From Sclerotinia nivalis (Eukaryota; Ascomycota; Leotiomycetes; Helotiales; Sclerotiniaceae), in NCBI GenBank assembly GCA_029531795.1, contig JAPEIS010000009.1, positions 1,240,001 through 1,304,000 of the forward strand: a DNA stretch of 64,000 bases, written 5' to 3'. Under the pieces are notes generated by a model that saw only the letters and a list, made by a program, of their open reading frames with translations, was not told the origin of the DNA and ran no database searches. A program made the position numbers and the translations under genes. This document shows positions 49,076 through 58,384 of the stretch, one piece after another (the stretch's first letter is position 1; the number at the start of each line of letters is the position of its first letter).

Positions 49076-50060
49076 AATAATATAAAAGAATTGGATTGAT
49101 AAAGAAATAAATTGATAAGGATTAATCGTTTACTAAAAACATCATTCTTTTGCTTTACAAGCTTTTGTTTTGTAGAGTTTCTTTTGGAAACTATTTTCCA
49201 TTTCCCTACTAATTTGGTAACAATAGTATAGTTTGCTTTGTCAATTAATAAAGTATTTGTTGAAGGAGTAATTGATTGATTGAGAAGATTGGAAAGATGA
49301 TTAATTTGATTTTCAATCCTTTTGGTAGCCTTTTCGAGATGGGAGATTTGTGATATGATAATATTCGAAGCTCTTATCAATTTTCCTTTTTCGAGATATT
49401 CATAAAATATTTCGATTAGATCTAGGATCTTCGATTGTTCTTCGGTTTCCTTTTCCAAAAAGACAATTAAAATAAAAAAATCTCTAGCTTTTTGGATAGC
49501 TTTTTTTGGGTTTGTAGAGTTAGATCCTGATTAACTAAATTGCTTGATTCCAGAGTTGATTGATTATCGACGACGTTTGTTATTGATTTTAAAAGGAATT
49601 GATTTATTAAAGGATCGGAATAGATTATTTGAACTGAGAATATCCAATTGGTTTTGCGAATTGAAAGATTAAGCTGGGATAGGATTCAAGAGATTGAGTG
49701 ATCTTTGTATTGTGAAAGGGTTTCTGGATGGAAGAATTAGATCAATAATAAAGAAACTGGATGTTGAAAAGCCTAACATCACTATTATTCGTAAGAAAAT
49801 AGATTCAGAAGATAATCCAAGGGATCCTTCCATTGGAGAATTCATTATTGGACTTGATAAACCTATCAGAGCTTTATACATTCAAATAAGAAGAAAAGTT
49901 GAGGGAAGTTGGAAAGAGTTTTTACGCGAATTTTCGTGTAAGTTTCGTGTTTTGAACGACGACGACAGTATCACAACAACTACTGAGCCGATTCACTTGG
50001 GAATAATTGGAATGAATTTTGGAAGTATTTCTTTATTAAATAAAGGGAAGAACTGGTTGT

Positions 50061-50088
50061 ATTTCGAAGAAATTTTGTTCTTCGAAAT
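50061..50088. other. Perfect hairpin at LINE-1 5' end
   Basis: An 11-bp perfect inverted repeat (ATTTCGAAGAA / TTCTTCGAAAT) around a 6-base loop, within 11 bp of the element's 5' terminus. Confidence 0.7.
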
Positions 50089-50100
50089 TTGTTGTGTGTG

Positions 50101-50288
50101 AAAATACTCTTTATAGTGCTTGGATCGCTGAAATCGGCAGTCAGGCACAGGTCCGAATGCGTTCTTACCCTGTCCTTGATTGTTCGTGCGACGGATGCAA
50201 CCTTGTATCCTTTGCTCTTGAACAGCTCGACGGACGAAGCTCCAACGTTTCTCCCTGCGCCCAGGAAGAGTAGTACTTTGTGGGCCAT
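50101..50288 (-). pseudogene. SDR-family gene, 5' part (N-terminal Rossmann start)
   Basis: From the ATG at 50288 the minus frame reads MAHKVLLFLGAGRNVGASS and on to SDPSTIKSIF, where the LINE-1 target duplication interrupts it. GAGRNVG (residues 10-16) is the atypical-SDR dinucleotide motif. The next residues of the protein (FERVEKELG) are found at 19044 and leftward, so the two parts belonged to one gene. A second in-frame ATG lies four codons upstream (50300). The 17-bp motif is 356 bp upstream of the start. Any product would now stop in LINE sequence. Confidence 0.88.
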
Positions 50289-50643
50289 GATCAAAACCAA
50301 CGCGGATACAAGTAACGTCGGCTGGAGATTTGGAGATCTGAAGAGAATGTGAGAAGAAGAACCTATAATTCCATGAGGGAATGTATCCGATTTTCGTAGC
50401 CGAGGCTAGCCCTAATGCAGTTGAGCTGGGCTCGCTCCTGTGCCCACTGCCCAGGAAATAGGGTCCTAAGGAGTACAGATTCGGGCAGTCAGCTGCGTAC
50501 TCAAGGTCAGGCGCCAGCCTCTTTTTTGTGGGGGTAGAGGGGAAACCGGGTGTATGGAGGCAGTCTGTTAAATCTGGAACCTGTAACCGAGGCATCAAAC
50601 TTTCTCTTCCTTTTTTTGCGAGACCAATACCGTAATAATTTTA

Positions 50644-50660
50644 TCTCGATATAAGGATAT
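50644..50660 (-). promoter_or_regulatory. 17-bp upstream motif (reverse strand)
   Basis: The reverse complement is ATATCCTTATATCGAGA, exact over 17 bp. It lies 356 bp upstream of the split SDR gene's start and in the same orientation relative to that gene as the other copies. Confidence 0.5.
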
Positions 50661-50868
50661 CCCATGCGATGCGGCCAGCTTCAGCTTACGGGGTCCCTTG
50701 CGACCCATCAAAATCCAGTAAAAAAAAATACTACAATTGGGGGCATTGACTCGCTTAACTACATATGACCCACTCTTGTGAAAGCTGGAGCTGGCAGGGT
50801 ATGGGATAGCGATTGGTCATCGATGTCTTCTTAACAGCGCCGGAAGACTACTTTAGTTATGTACTTCG

Positions 50869-51215
50869 TATATATGGAAACGAGTACGGATTTCGCGTCC
50901 GTGCACCTGTCGAATGTTCTACTAAAAACAGGGGGTACGGACTTATTAGGATTTCACTACTCTTATCCCTTTTAGGTCTAAGTCAGTAGAGGAAGCACAG
51001 ACGAGAAATTGGGACTTGTTTAAGCATGTACGCAGTACTTTGTATATAGTCAAATAAGTCTATATTTCTTGTCTGTGCTTCCTGGACCGATCTAAGCCTA
51101 AGAGGGGTAGAAGTAGTGAAATTCTGACATACTATTGGGCAGCACCGTCTGTTTTTGGTAGAACATTCGAGAGGTGCATAGTCACAGAATATGGATTTAT
51201 TTTAATATGTACAAA
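50869..51215. mobile_element. Near-palindromic foldback/MITE-like element (about 350 bp)
   Basis: The left half (about 50869-51030) and the reverse complement of the right half (about 51045-51215) align almost end to end. Paired blocks include GTGCACCTGTCGAATGTTCT with its partner at about 51160-51179, TTTCACTACT with its partner near 51112-51121, and AGGAAGCACAGAC with its partner near 51073-51085. Mismatches are mainly transitions. The loop at 51030-51045 is short. No coding capacity and no clear target duplication were seen. Confidence 0.75.
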
Positions 51216-51805
51216 GTACTCCAGCACTATCACCAGGTCCCGAATGTTGAAAGCGGATGCCTACCCCCGTAATTGTCCCAAGAAACGTTTCCAAACGCCT
51301 GGTGATTAATCCTCTATCCGTACATGTTTGTTTGTCTAAAACCTTGTGACATTTTTGGATGAGACATTGCGCCGAGTCTACGTCATACGTCCAGCGGCTG
51401 GAGCTCTATTTGAAGCTGGAACGAGCTAAAATCATAGTTGACATACACCACAGCTTAACCCAAGTGAACATCCTCATTCACGCCCCTCGTCCACACTTGA
51501 TCCTGACCCTCTCACTTGCGAAAGGACATCATGCCTCCGGGTCGATGGCATACCTCCGTATAGGTTAGGCAGTTTCACCAAGCACATTTGATTAGTTTGC
51601 GTGCATGCCAGATTGATCAGCACATTTCCGCATGTCCGATATTACTTTCTCGCACCCTGACATGCTGAGCTAATCTGGTAGCCATATAAGTATTCTCGTT
51701 GCGACAGCATTTCGTTACGCATTTCCATTCTCTCAGTCAAGATCTACAGCCTCGTCTGTACGCATAATCCGGACTACGAGTTCTCAACGGCCGACTTGAT
51801 TCACG
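51216..51805. other. Upstream region of the CocE-type hydrolase
   Basis: No supported gene; the 51359-51568 plus frame has no domain or splice partner. A C/T-rich leader precedes the start at 51806. Confidence 0.4.
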
Positions 51806-53860
51806 ATGCCGCTACGCATTGGCTCAATTGATGTATTACATACGTCTCTCCTGCCCTTGGGATTGGAAAAAGCAAACTACGAAGGACTAAAGCCTGGCGC
51901 TACGACCTTGCCCAAAGGTTTCAAGAAATCCAGCGAGTATCGTGGTTTCAATGCTCCAACCATTTACGAGCGGGATGTTACAATCCCACTGCGGGACGGA
52001 ACGGATCTCGTTGGCGACGTGTTTCGTCCGGCAAATGCCACCGACAAAGTACCAATCATATTGGTCTTCAGTCCATATGGGAAAACGGGACAAGGTACGT
52101 GGAACTTGAGGTCCAATACAGGGTTTTGATGGAGAGTGGGAGTATTAATGAATTGGGTAGGCCACGCCGATATAACTATATCTCCCTATCGCGCTGGCGT
52201 ACCACTGAACATGTTGAGTGGTTTTCAAAGCTTTGAAGCCCCCGATCCGGCAGTGTGGACAGCCTTTGGATACGCCGTTGTGAACGTTGACGCGCGCGGC
52301 ATATTCAAATCTGGAGGCGAACACAGGTAAGACTTCGCGTTTCTATTCCAGGTTTCTTGTTGTTGATCTAGAAAGGTGGTTTGGAACAGCCGAAGGCAGG
52401 GATGGTTACGACACAGTTGAGTATCTCAGTCAGCTGTCCTGGTGCAACGGGCGTGTAGCTTTGATGGGAAACTCTTGGCTAGCCGGATCTCAATGGTTCA
52501 TTGGGGCTGAACGGCCACCGCACTTGACTGCAATTATGCCGCTCGAGGGCGTAAGCGACTTGTATCGTGAGTCGTTGTGCCGCGGTGGTGTACCCTGGAA
52601 ACCGTTCTGGCACTGGCTAGGTTCTGAGACCTTGTTCGGTAAGCATCAAGCAGAATTACAAGTATGGATGCTGTTAACAATTCATAGGCGAGAATGGTGG
52701 CGAGGATGTAATTGCCATGATTGATAAACACCCATTGATGAATGAGTACTGGGAAGACAAACGAGGAAAGTCACACCTGATACAGGTGCCTGCGTATGTG
52801 CTCGCCAGCATGTCTTCGAGTCTGCACACCGTGGGCTCTACCAGAAGTTACGAAGATATCCCGCACGCAAAAAAATGGTGAGCAATTTCATGTCGCGCCT
52901 ATTTTCGGTAAGATCCTAAAACAGACCCTGTAGGCTCAGAATCCATCCGACACAAGAATGGCACGACTTGTATCAAGAGGATTCCACTCTCGATTTCAAG
53001 AAGTTTCTAGACTTCTACATGAAGGACATCCAGAATGGCTGGGAGCAAACGCCGAAAGTTCGGGTCTCAGTCCTACGTTACGACCGGGTAATGAGCCCAA
53101 GACTGTTAGTCAGAATGCGCTAACGTCCTAGGACCCAATTGTAAACGTACCATTTTCCAGCTGGCCCGTGCCTGAAGCTGTGTACCAATCCCTCTTCTTG
53201 CAAGACAAAGGCCAGCTTTCATCCGACACCACCGCAGCAGAACCGATCAGGACAGTTTCGTACCAATCTGATGTCCCAGTCCTCGAAATGGACGCCGATC
53301 CAGGGGAAGCCGAGTTTAGGATCTCTTTTCATGAGACAACGACACTCATTGGAGCCTCAAAGGCTATCCTTTACGTGTCAAGTCCCGACAATGACGACAT
53401 GGACGTTTTCGTGCAGATTCGAAAGACCGACAAAAGTGGCAAGCTTCTGCGTCACAGTAACCTCCCAATCCCAGAATTGCGTCAGCCAGCAGATCAAGAC
53501 AAGGACCTTGTCAACGTATTACAATATACCGGTCCTACAGGCATCCTAAGAGCAAGCCACCGTGCGTTGGATCCTGTTCTTTCAAAGCCACACTGGCCGG
53601 CTCACGACCACTCACGTGAAGAGCGCATTGCCCCAGGTGAGATAGTCAAGCTAGAGATTGGGCTATGGGTCAGCGCAATTCAATTTGAAGCTGGAGAGCA
53701 ATTGGTATTCAAGGTTGCTGGCCATCAAATGATCCTGGCAGATTTCCCCGGTACTCGTGGAAAGTTCGCGAACCGTAACAAAGGTCGGCATGTGCTTCAC
53801 TTTGGTGGTCAATACAATAGCCATATTGAAGTACCGCTCATTACAGGAGCTCTAGGTTAG
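51806..53860 (+). CDS. CocE/NonD family (X-Pro peptidase S15-type) alpha/beta hydrolase, six exons
   Basis: The exons are 51806-52094, 52161-52326, 52376-52638, 52688-52877, 52934-53087 and 53132-53860. They sum to 1791 nt, or 596 residues plus stop, with every junction in phase. The N-terminal hydrolase domain has RDGTDLVGDVFRP, VNVDARG and the nucleophile elbow MGNSWLAG with Ser185. A LHTVGS block follows in the lid part. The last exon is the C-terminal jelly-roll domain of the family (FRISFHETTTLIGASKAILYVSS to the HFGGQYNSHIEVP end). Family members cleave esters, amides or acyl-peptides. In fungi they are often found in accessory or secondary-metabolism loci. The substrate is unknown. No signal peptide is evident. 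Confidence 0.92.
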
Positions 53861-54532
53861 ATTCTGTTATCAGATACCTTGTTACTATGGTGTGGTGCTT
53901 GGAATTCAATTAATCTTCCCTAACCTTATGCCTTCCTAACTGGCTTGTATGTGACAATTAGTAAGGGACAATTAACAGCATTGAGGCTTGGCCACACGGA
54001 GTGGCATAGAGAAGTCTTCAGCCAATGAGAACCATGAGTATGTGATGAAACATAATGATAGCGTATGATCATGATCAGGGATCGGGCTCGTTCGATCCTG
54101 AGATCCGCCTCGCAAAGGTAATATAACGTGATGTAAGAGGAAATCGTACATATTTCTAGCTACCTCGCGCGTGACCGAGTACTTATTACCACAATAACTA
54201 CTGTATATTTGGACTGGGCAGAATTAATAAGAACCTCTTTAGTTAGCCGTTTACTAATGTAAGTATAATAAATAAGGAATAAAACAGCTAGTAATGATAA
54301 AATATAGTAAAAAAGTAATATATATAGGGCGAGTTAGAATTTTTCTCTAGATTACAAAGAATTCGAGGAACGGCGAGATGTGACAAACATACCATGCCAT
54401 GATCAATCCAGATCAATGACACCTGTGTATGCCTCCTTTGATTGAGAATTCGAATTAGATAACGATCATTCTCGGACACTAGTCTCAAAGCCTGCTATAT
54501 ATACCACATATAAGTATTCCATATCCTGGACG
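53861..54532. other. Intergenic, AT-rich towards the right
   Basis: 3' trailer of the hydrolase gene, then AT-rich sequence without a supported frame. Confidence 0.4.
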
Positions 54533-54618
54533 ACGGTATGGGCTGCAATTGGATAGGAATGGGAAAAGAAGAATGAAGAATATTTTATTGAATATAGAAG
54601 GATATTCTATAGAAATAA

Positions 54619-56242
54619 AATGGAAGTAGAAGCCGCTTTATGCCCTCCGGAGATCAGATTAAACGCTGGAATCAGACAATATGCTTTCAGATTGTTGAAA
54701 ATCTCGTCTTCCCATCCCGTCAATACAATTATGGATAAGCTAACTACCGAAAGGGAAGCTCTAAATACAATAGCAACCCCTCAAAGGAAACTATCGAAAC
54801 TTACTCAGCTTGAAAAGATCATGAACTCAATCGAAGAAGATTTCGATCCTTTAACCCTAGAAAAGATCGATCACTTTCACTTCCCTCCTTGGAAAAGGAA
54901 TACTCCATACAAAGTCAATATCAGCAAGCTAGCAAAAGAGAATATCGCAATTATCCATAACCTTGCATTCAAATACAAATGCAAGAACACCATTACAATA
55001 TATACTGATGCTTCATCCACTTTAGACGGAATCGGAATTGGTATCGGGATTGCAGTTATTCTGTCGAATGGTCAGGTTTCACATCAAGAAACCATCAATA
55101 TTGGAGTGAATCAGCTTATCTACAATAATGAACTTCTTGGAGTCACTAGAGCAATCGAATATGCTAGCTCCATTGCTCAACCAGGCGAGAAATTCAAAAT
55201 CTACTCAGATAATCAAGCCGGATTATACCGATTGAAAATACCCTCTGATACTCCTGATCAGATATGCCAAATTAGAGCAATCAAGGCTACAGAAACTCTC
55301 CTTAAAAAAGGAGCGGAAATCTCCCTTAATTGGGTTCCAGGGCATACCTCCGTTGAAGGAAACGAATTGGCCGATGCTTTGGCAAAAAAAGCTACAAAAC
55401 AAAGATCATCATCAAACGAAACCAGCTTTGCCTCTTTAGAAATGGATATCAAAAAAACGAAATCCGAAGAATGGAATACTCTTCTCTATTCATCTAATTC
55501 GGTCTATTCGAAAATATACCCCTGGAAAACTAGCTCAAAGATCGGAATTCCAGAAAACACCAAGAGAAACTCTATTAGTGCTTTGTTTCAGCTTAAAATC
55601 GGTCATGGATATTTCAAATCTTACCTACAACGATTCGGAATCTCAGCAAATGATAATTGTAGATGTGGAAAGAGAGAATCTCCTAATCATCTCCTACTCA
55701 GTTGCCCGTTATACAAATCAACAAGAAGAATATTCAAGAAAAACAATTCTACCTTTCGACTTACTATGAAATACCTACTTCACACCAAAGCAGGAATCAT
55801 TAAGACCCTTGAATTTATCGAGGAAACAAAAATAGCCACCAGATCATGGCATCTAACTAGGATGCAAGAGAATGTAGAACAAGAAAACGAAGGTGAAGAG
55901 GGTGAACTGAGAGAAAATGGTTAATTGGGTCAATTTGGTCAATTTACCCCTCTATGTGGGGTAAATCGTTCCAATTTCGAATTATATTACATTTCATTTG
56001 TTATTTTCCTTATTATATACGAGAGTATTTGTAAGGTGGGCTTTGTTCCCCAAGATTAGTTTTCACTTCCCCCATTCAAAAATTAGTAGATTGAGACCAC
56101 TTCAATCTTCCCAAATTGTATTAGCTACAGCCGAATATGGCCAGCAATTCTCCATTTGTTACTTGTTAGAAGCCTATAAAGCTCCTAGCCGTCTTAGATA
56201 GTCTTAGACTCAGTGTAGACGTTAATTTAATCAATCAATCAA
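54619..56242 (+). mobile_element. LINE-2: 5'-truncated Tad-like LINE
   Basis: Flanked by the 13-bp direct repeat TCTATAGAAATAA (54606-54618 and 56243-56255). It ends with the same trailer as LINE-1 and an ATCA-repeat tail. It starts inside ORF2, so insertion was 5'-truncated. It carries few or no RIP-like changes compared with LINE-1. Confidence 0.88.
54620..55924 (+). CDS. LINE-2 ORF2 C-terminal part: RNase H and Zn-finger tail (partial, open)
   Basis: 434 codons without a stop. Residues about 1-110 are the end of the RT/thumb region. The RNase H domain spans about 120-270, with IYTDASS (first Asp), NNELLGVTRAIEY (Glu), YSDNQAG (Asp) and WVPGHTSVEGNELADALAKKA (His and Asp). A C-terminal CRCGKRESPNHLLLSCPLY zinc-binding motif is followed by an acidic tail. 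The RT catalytic core is missing, so it cannot transpose by itself. The ATG at the junction is probably fortuitous, and expression is doubtful. Confidence 0.75.
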   Translation: MEVEAALCPPEIRLNAGIRQYAFRLLKISSSHPVNTIMDKLTTEREALNTIATPQRKLSKLTQLEKIMNSIEEDFDPLTLEKIDHFHFPPWKRNTPYKVNISKLAKENIAIIHNLAFKYKCKNTITIYTDASSTLDGIGIGIGIAVILSNGQVSHQETINIGVNQLIYNNELLGVTRAIEYASSIAQPGEKFKIYSDNQAGLYRLKIPSDTPDQICQIRAIKATETLLKKGAEISLNWVPGHTSVEGNELADALAKKATKQRSSSNETSFASLEMDIKKTKSEEWNTLLYSSNSVYSKIYPWKTSSKIGIPENTKRNSISALFQLKIGHGYFKSYLQRFGISANDNCRCGKRESPNHLLLSCPLYKSTRRIFKKNNSTFRLTMKYLLHTKAGIIKTLEFIEETKIATRSWHLTRMQENVEQENEGEEGELRENG

Positions 56243-56474
56243 TCTATAGAAATAATAATCACGAGATTATTGGTGCAGAATTTGCAAAGTATATTTACAA
56301 TCCTAAGGCAAAGGTTCGATTCTGAAGTGATTCGTTGAAGATGGTAGGGTTGATAATCGATCAGTAGAAGGATTCTTTTTCTATAATCCAGGAATATATG
56401 AAACAAGACCAAGTAGATTGCTTTCCGATTTGTATCTAAGAGACTTCAACAGTCGAGTTTCTAATATATGAAAT

Positions 56475-57752
56475 CTACGTTATCAGCCTCTCATTTCTTA
56501 GTGCACGCCATCGATTACTTGATTGGATCAAATCATCACATCCTTCTAGTGCCCAGCCCCATTTCCTTAGAAAGCCGGGCGTGACTTCCCAACTTTCTAC
56601 TCTCCATGGATCACCCCAGGTAATCAGACATCTACGTCCAGCTGTATAATCATCCTGATCTTCGAAATCCTCGATGCCAGAACCGCCATTCCCTACAGAT
56701 GACGGCAGTGCTGATAAAACGTCACGCATATTTAGTGAACAGTCATCAGCATCGGGTATTGGCGTAACATAATCTGGAAATATATCCCCAAAGAGGTCCC
56801 GGCACATTTCTTCAGGCACGAAATCCACACCTTTCTCGATGAGGTTATCTCGAAACCTCGGGAAAGGAAACATATTAATAAGGCTCGTGTGGGCACAATT
56901 CATTTGTAATTGCGTCGGATATAGCGAATCAGGGATATATTGGCCAACAAGGGGGCGGATGACTGTTAGGCCGCCACAAACCTTAGTAGCGAACTGCTTG
57001 ATAGATGCTGTGAGATCTGATGCCTCGAGAATGAGTGATGTTGTAAGTAGCAGAGACTTATTAGACATTAACGCCCGATAAGAATTGTGTTGAACAAGGT
57101 GAATGAGGTGATCAGAGGAGATTGTGGGCGTTGCTGATGCGTTGATTTCGGAATCGAGGCTGGTGTTGTTTGTAGAAGAGATCGTTGTTGATGCCTCTGA
57201 TTGGGGCAAAAATGAGACTAAAGCTTGCTTGGGTGTGTCCGCAGAGCTTCCATGTGACGGCGAAAAGGAATTTTCGCCCGATAAATGGTCTGGTGTCACG
57301 ATGATGTGATCTTGTTTTGGGAGAGGTTGAAGCCTCATCTCGTGTCTTCGTCTAAATTTGACAACCCAGCCAGTAGAAAATTTTGGCGTCGCTAGACCCT
57401 GCGACTCGTCTGATTGATCCCATAGCTGCTTGGCTTTACGTCCGATGATTTTGTTTGAGACTTTACCAGACCGAGCCTCCACTTCTTGAAGCCAATCTGT
57501 GAGCAAAGTCTCTATCCAAGGCCATTGGCAATTTCGTGTTCGATATTCAGAGTCTGACGCAACACAGACATCAAGATAAGCGAAGCTGTCGCTGAGGCTT
57601 CGACTGACAATGGACTGACTAATATCGTAGCCGAATCGAGACTTAAACCATGCTCTCAAATCAGACTGAGTAGGCTTCGGATTGATTGTCTGGTGGTATT
57701 GGCGCAGCGCGACGCGTTGTGAGTGGGAGATCGGGGTCCGAGAAACAGCCAT
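56475..57752 (-). CDS. CENP-B-type HTH protein with C-terminal DUF3425 (chimeric DNA-binding protein)
   Basis: A single-exon frame of 425 residues. Residues about 8-60 form a pipsqueak/pogo-type HTH (SQRVALRQYH to SQSIVSRSLSDSFAYLD). Residues about 75-140 form the CENP-B DNA-binding HTH (QWPWIETLLTDWLQ to FSTGWVVKFRRRHEMR). No DDE catalytic domain follows. Instead, after a Ser/Thr-rich linker (about 150-215), the C-terminal half matches DUF3425 (FPFPRFRDNLI, then CRDLFGDIF and WGDPWRVESWEVTPGFLRKWGW at 379-400, ending NRWRALRNE). DUF3425 normally accompanies fungal bZIP factors. The layout suggests a nuclear regulator that took its DNA-binding domain from a transposase. It is divergent from the pogo relic. 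Confidence 0.88.
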   Translation of the reverse strand: MAVSRTPISHSQRVALRQYHQTINPKPTQSDLRAWFKSRFGYDISQSIVSRSLSDSFAYLDVCVASDSEYRTRNCQWPWIETLLTDWLQEVEARSGKVSNKIIGRKAKQLWDQSDESQGLATPKFSTGWVVKFRRRHEMRLQPLPKQDHIIVTPDHLSGENSFSPSHGSSADTPKQALVSFLPQSEASTTISSTNNTSLDSEINASATPTISSDHLIHLVQHNSYRALMSNKSLLLTTSLILEASDLTASIKQFATKVCGGLTVIRPLVGQYIPDSLYPTQLQMNCAHTSLINMFPFPRFRDNLIEKGVDFVPEEMCRDLFGDIFPDYVTPIPDADDCSLNMRDVLSALPSSVGNGGSGIEDFEDQDDYTAGRRCLITWGDPWRVESWEVTPGFLRKWGWALEGCDDLIQSSNRWRALRNERLIT

Positions 57753-58200
57753 GGTTTTTATTGGCTCGTCTATTGCTGAATTGAAGTGTCAACCCGGAGT
57801 TTGAAGCGTGAGGGTGACCCACTCCGTAGAGGAATAGGTGAATGTTGTAGGGACTTCAGGGGAAGAACTTTTATCCCACAAAAGTGAAAGAGGAGTACGA
57901 GGAGAGTATCAAGGTCCTGTTGTTGCTACCAATGAAGCGTGCTGACCTGGTTGCGATGGAAAAAATGTGGGAATGAATATCCTTATAACGGGGTTGGAAC
58001 GCGTGAAGCAAGCTTGGTTAGAGTTTGATCTAGACTTGGCATAATATCCTTAAAGACTGCCACGTTTCGGGCAAACGAAGGGAGGGATTAATAATCGTTA
58101 TAGGTTTAGAGTTTTTGGACTTTCGGTAACAAACAAATGCTACATAGGCTTCGGGCCTTTCTGCAACGCCAAGAAGATAAGAATAATTAAACGCTATAGT
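57753..58200. other. Region upstream of the CENP-B/DUF3425 gene
   Basis: No coding frame. Contains the start of dispersed-repeat copy B (58027). Confidence 0.4.
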
Positions 58201-58217
58201 ATATCCCTATATCGAAA
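58027..58217 (+). repeat. Dispersed repeat, copy B
   Basis: Ordered short matches to 15859-16091. It begins with the same 18-bp block at 58027-58044 and ends with ATATCCCTATATCGAAA (58201-58217), a 15/17 match to the shared upstream motif. Confidence 0.5.
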
Positions 58218-58227
58218 TCTCTACTCT

Positions 58228-58373
58228 AAGATTAGCTTGGAGTGAAGTGAAGTGAATTTGGTTTGCGCCGGGGCGCAAATCATGTGACACTCAGTCACAC
58301 GAGCGCTAACCTCCCGAAGGGTATGTGCGGCGTGCTAAGCTAAGGTATTACAGTACAAGATTAGCTTGGAGTG
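58228..58373. repeat. 17-bp direct repeat bracketing a 112-bp insert
   Basis: AAGATTAGCTTGGAGTG at 58228-58244 is repeated at 58357-58373. The sequence between (58245-58356) contains two small hairpins (TTTGCGCC/GGCGCAAA and GTGAC/GTCAC). Removing one repeat plus the insert restores the transposase frame, so this looks like an insertion with a 17-bp target duplication. Confidence 0.65.
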
Positions 58374-58384
58374 GCTCAAGCGTA

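Larger units (their letters stand above)
19057..50099 (-). mobile_element. LINE-1: Tad-like non-LTR retrotransposon, heavily interrupted by nested insertions
   Basis: The outermost element runs on the minus strand. Its 3' end is a (GATT)n tail at 19057 and its 5' end is near 50099. It is flanked by the 12-bp direct repeat GAAAATACTCTT (19045-19056 and 50100-50111) and interrupts an SDR gene. Its own sequence is left in pieces: 50099-49089 and 48199-47488 (ORF1, with zinc knuckles), 34919-33216 (endonuclease and start of RT) and 21642-19057 (RT, RNase H, 3' end). The coding parts contain many stops and C:G to T:A changes relative to the undamaged copy at 54619-56242, as expected from RIP. Everything else in this span was inserted later. 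Confidence 0.88.
47488..50099 (-). pseudogene. LINE-1 ORF1 (gag-like) and 5' region, interrupted by LINE-3
   Basis: The minus-strand frame at 47994-47605 carries zinc knuckles (CNKCQGFGYNELYCKK and a following CRLC) typical of ORF1 of Tad/I-type LINEs. The frame at 49458-49089 is a charged, helical or coiled-coil-like part (ISHLEKATKRIENQINHLSNLL). Between them lies the 863-bp LINE-3 insert. The 5' leader runs to 50099 and contains an 11-bp stem hairpin. ORF1 is broken by the insertion and by stops. Confidence 0.75.
54533..56405 (+). pseudogene. SDR pseudogene 3' fragment, split by LINE-2
   Basis: Left piece 54533-54618 and right piece 56243-56405 align with the 3' end of the SDR gene at 16609. 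The left piece matches about 17418-17500 (GACGGT.TGGGCTGC, GAATGGGAAAAGAAG). The right piece matches about 17505-17645, including the end of the reading frame at GATCAGTA. Differences are mainly G/A and C/T. Only the last quarter of the gene is present, so this was a truncated copy before or after the LINE hit it. Confidence 0.8.

Noticed and set aside
49694..50101. 135-residue plus-strand frame in LINE-1
   Set aside because: Antisense to the LINE-1 ORF1/leader region; it looks protein-like only through reverse-frame bias, with no second copy to support it.
49993..50598. 201-residue minus-strand frame across the split SDR start
   Set aside because: Other-frame shadow of the SDR N-terminus and LINE sequence; composition not protein-like.
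52327..52351. Very short intron in the CocE-type gene ending at the first CAG
   Set aside because: It is in frame but only 25 nt; the acceptor at 52375 gives a normal 49-nt intron, and the extra residues do not fit the family.
58201..58217. Fourth copy of the 17-bp motif as a promoter element of the CENP-B/DUF3425 gene
   Set aside because: Two mismatches, and it lies at the edge of the pogo relic in a dispersed repeat; too weak to list as a site.
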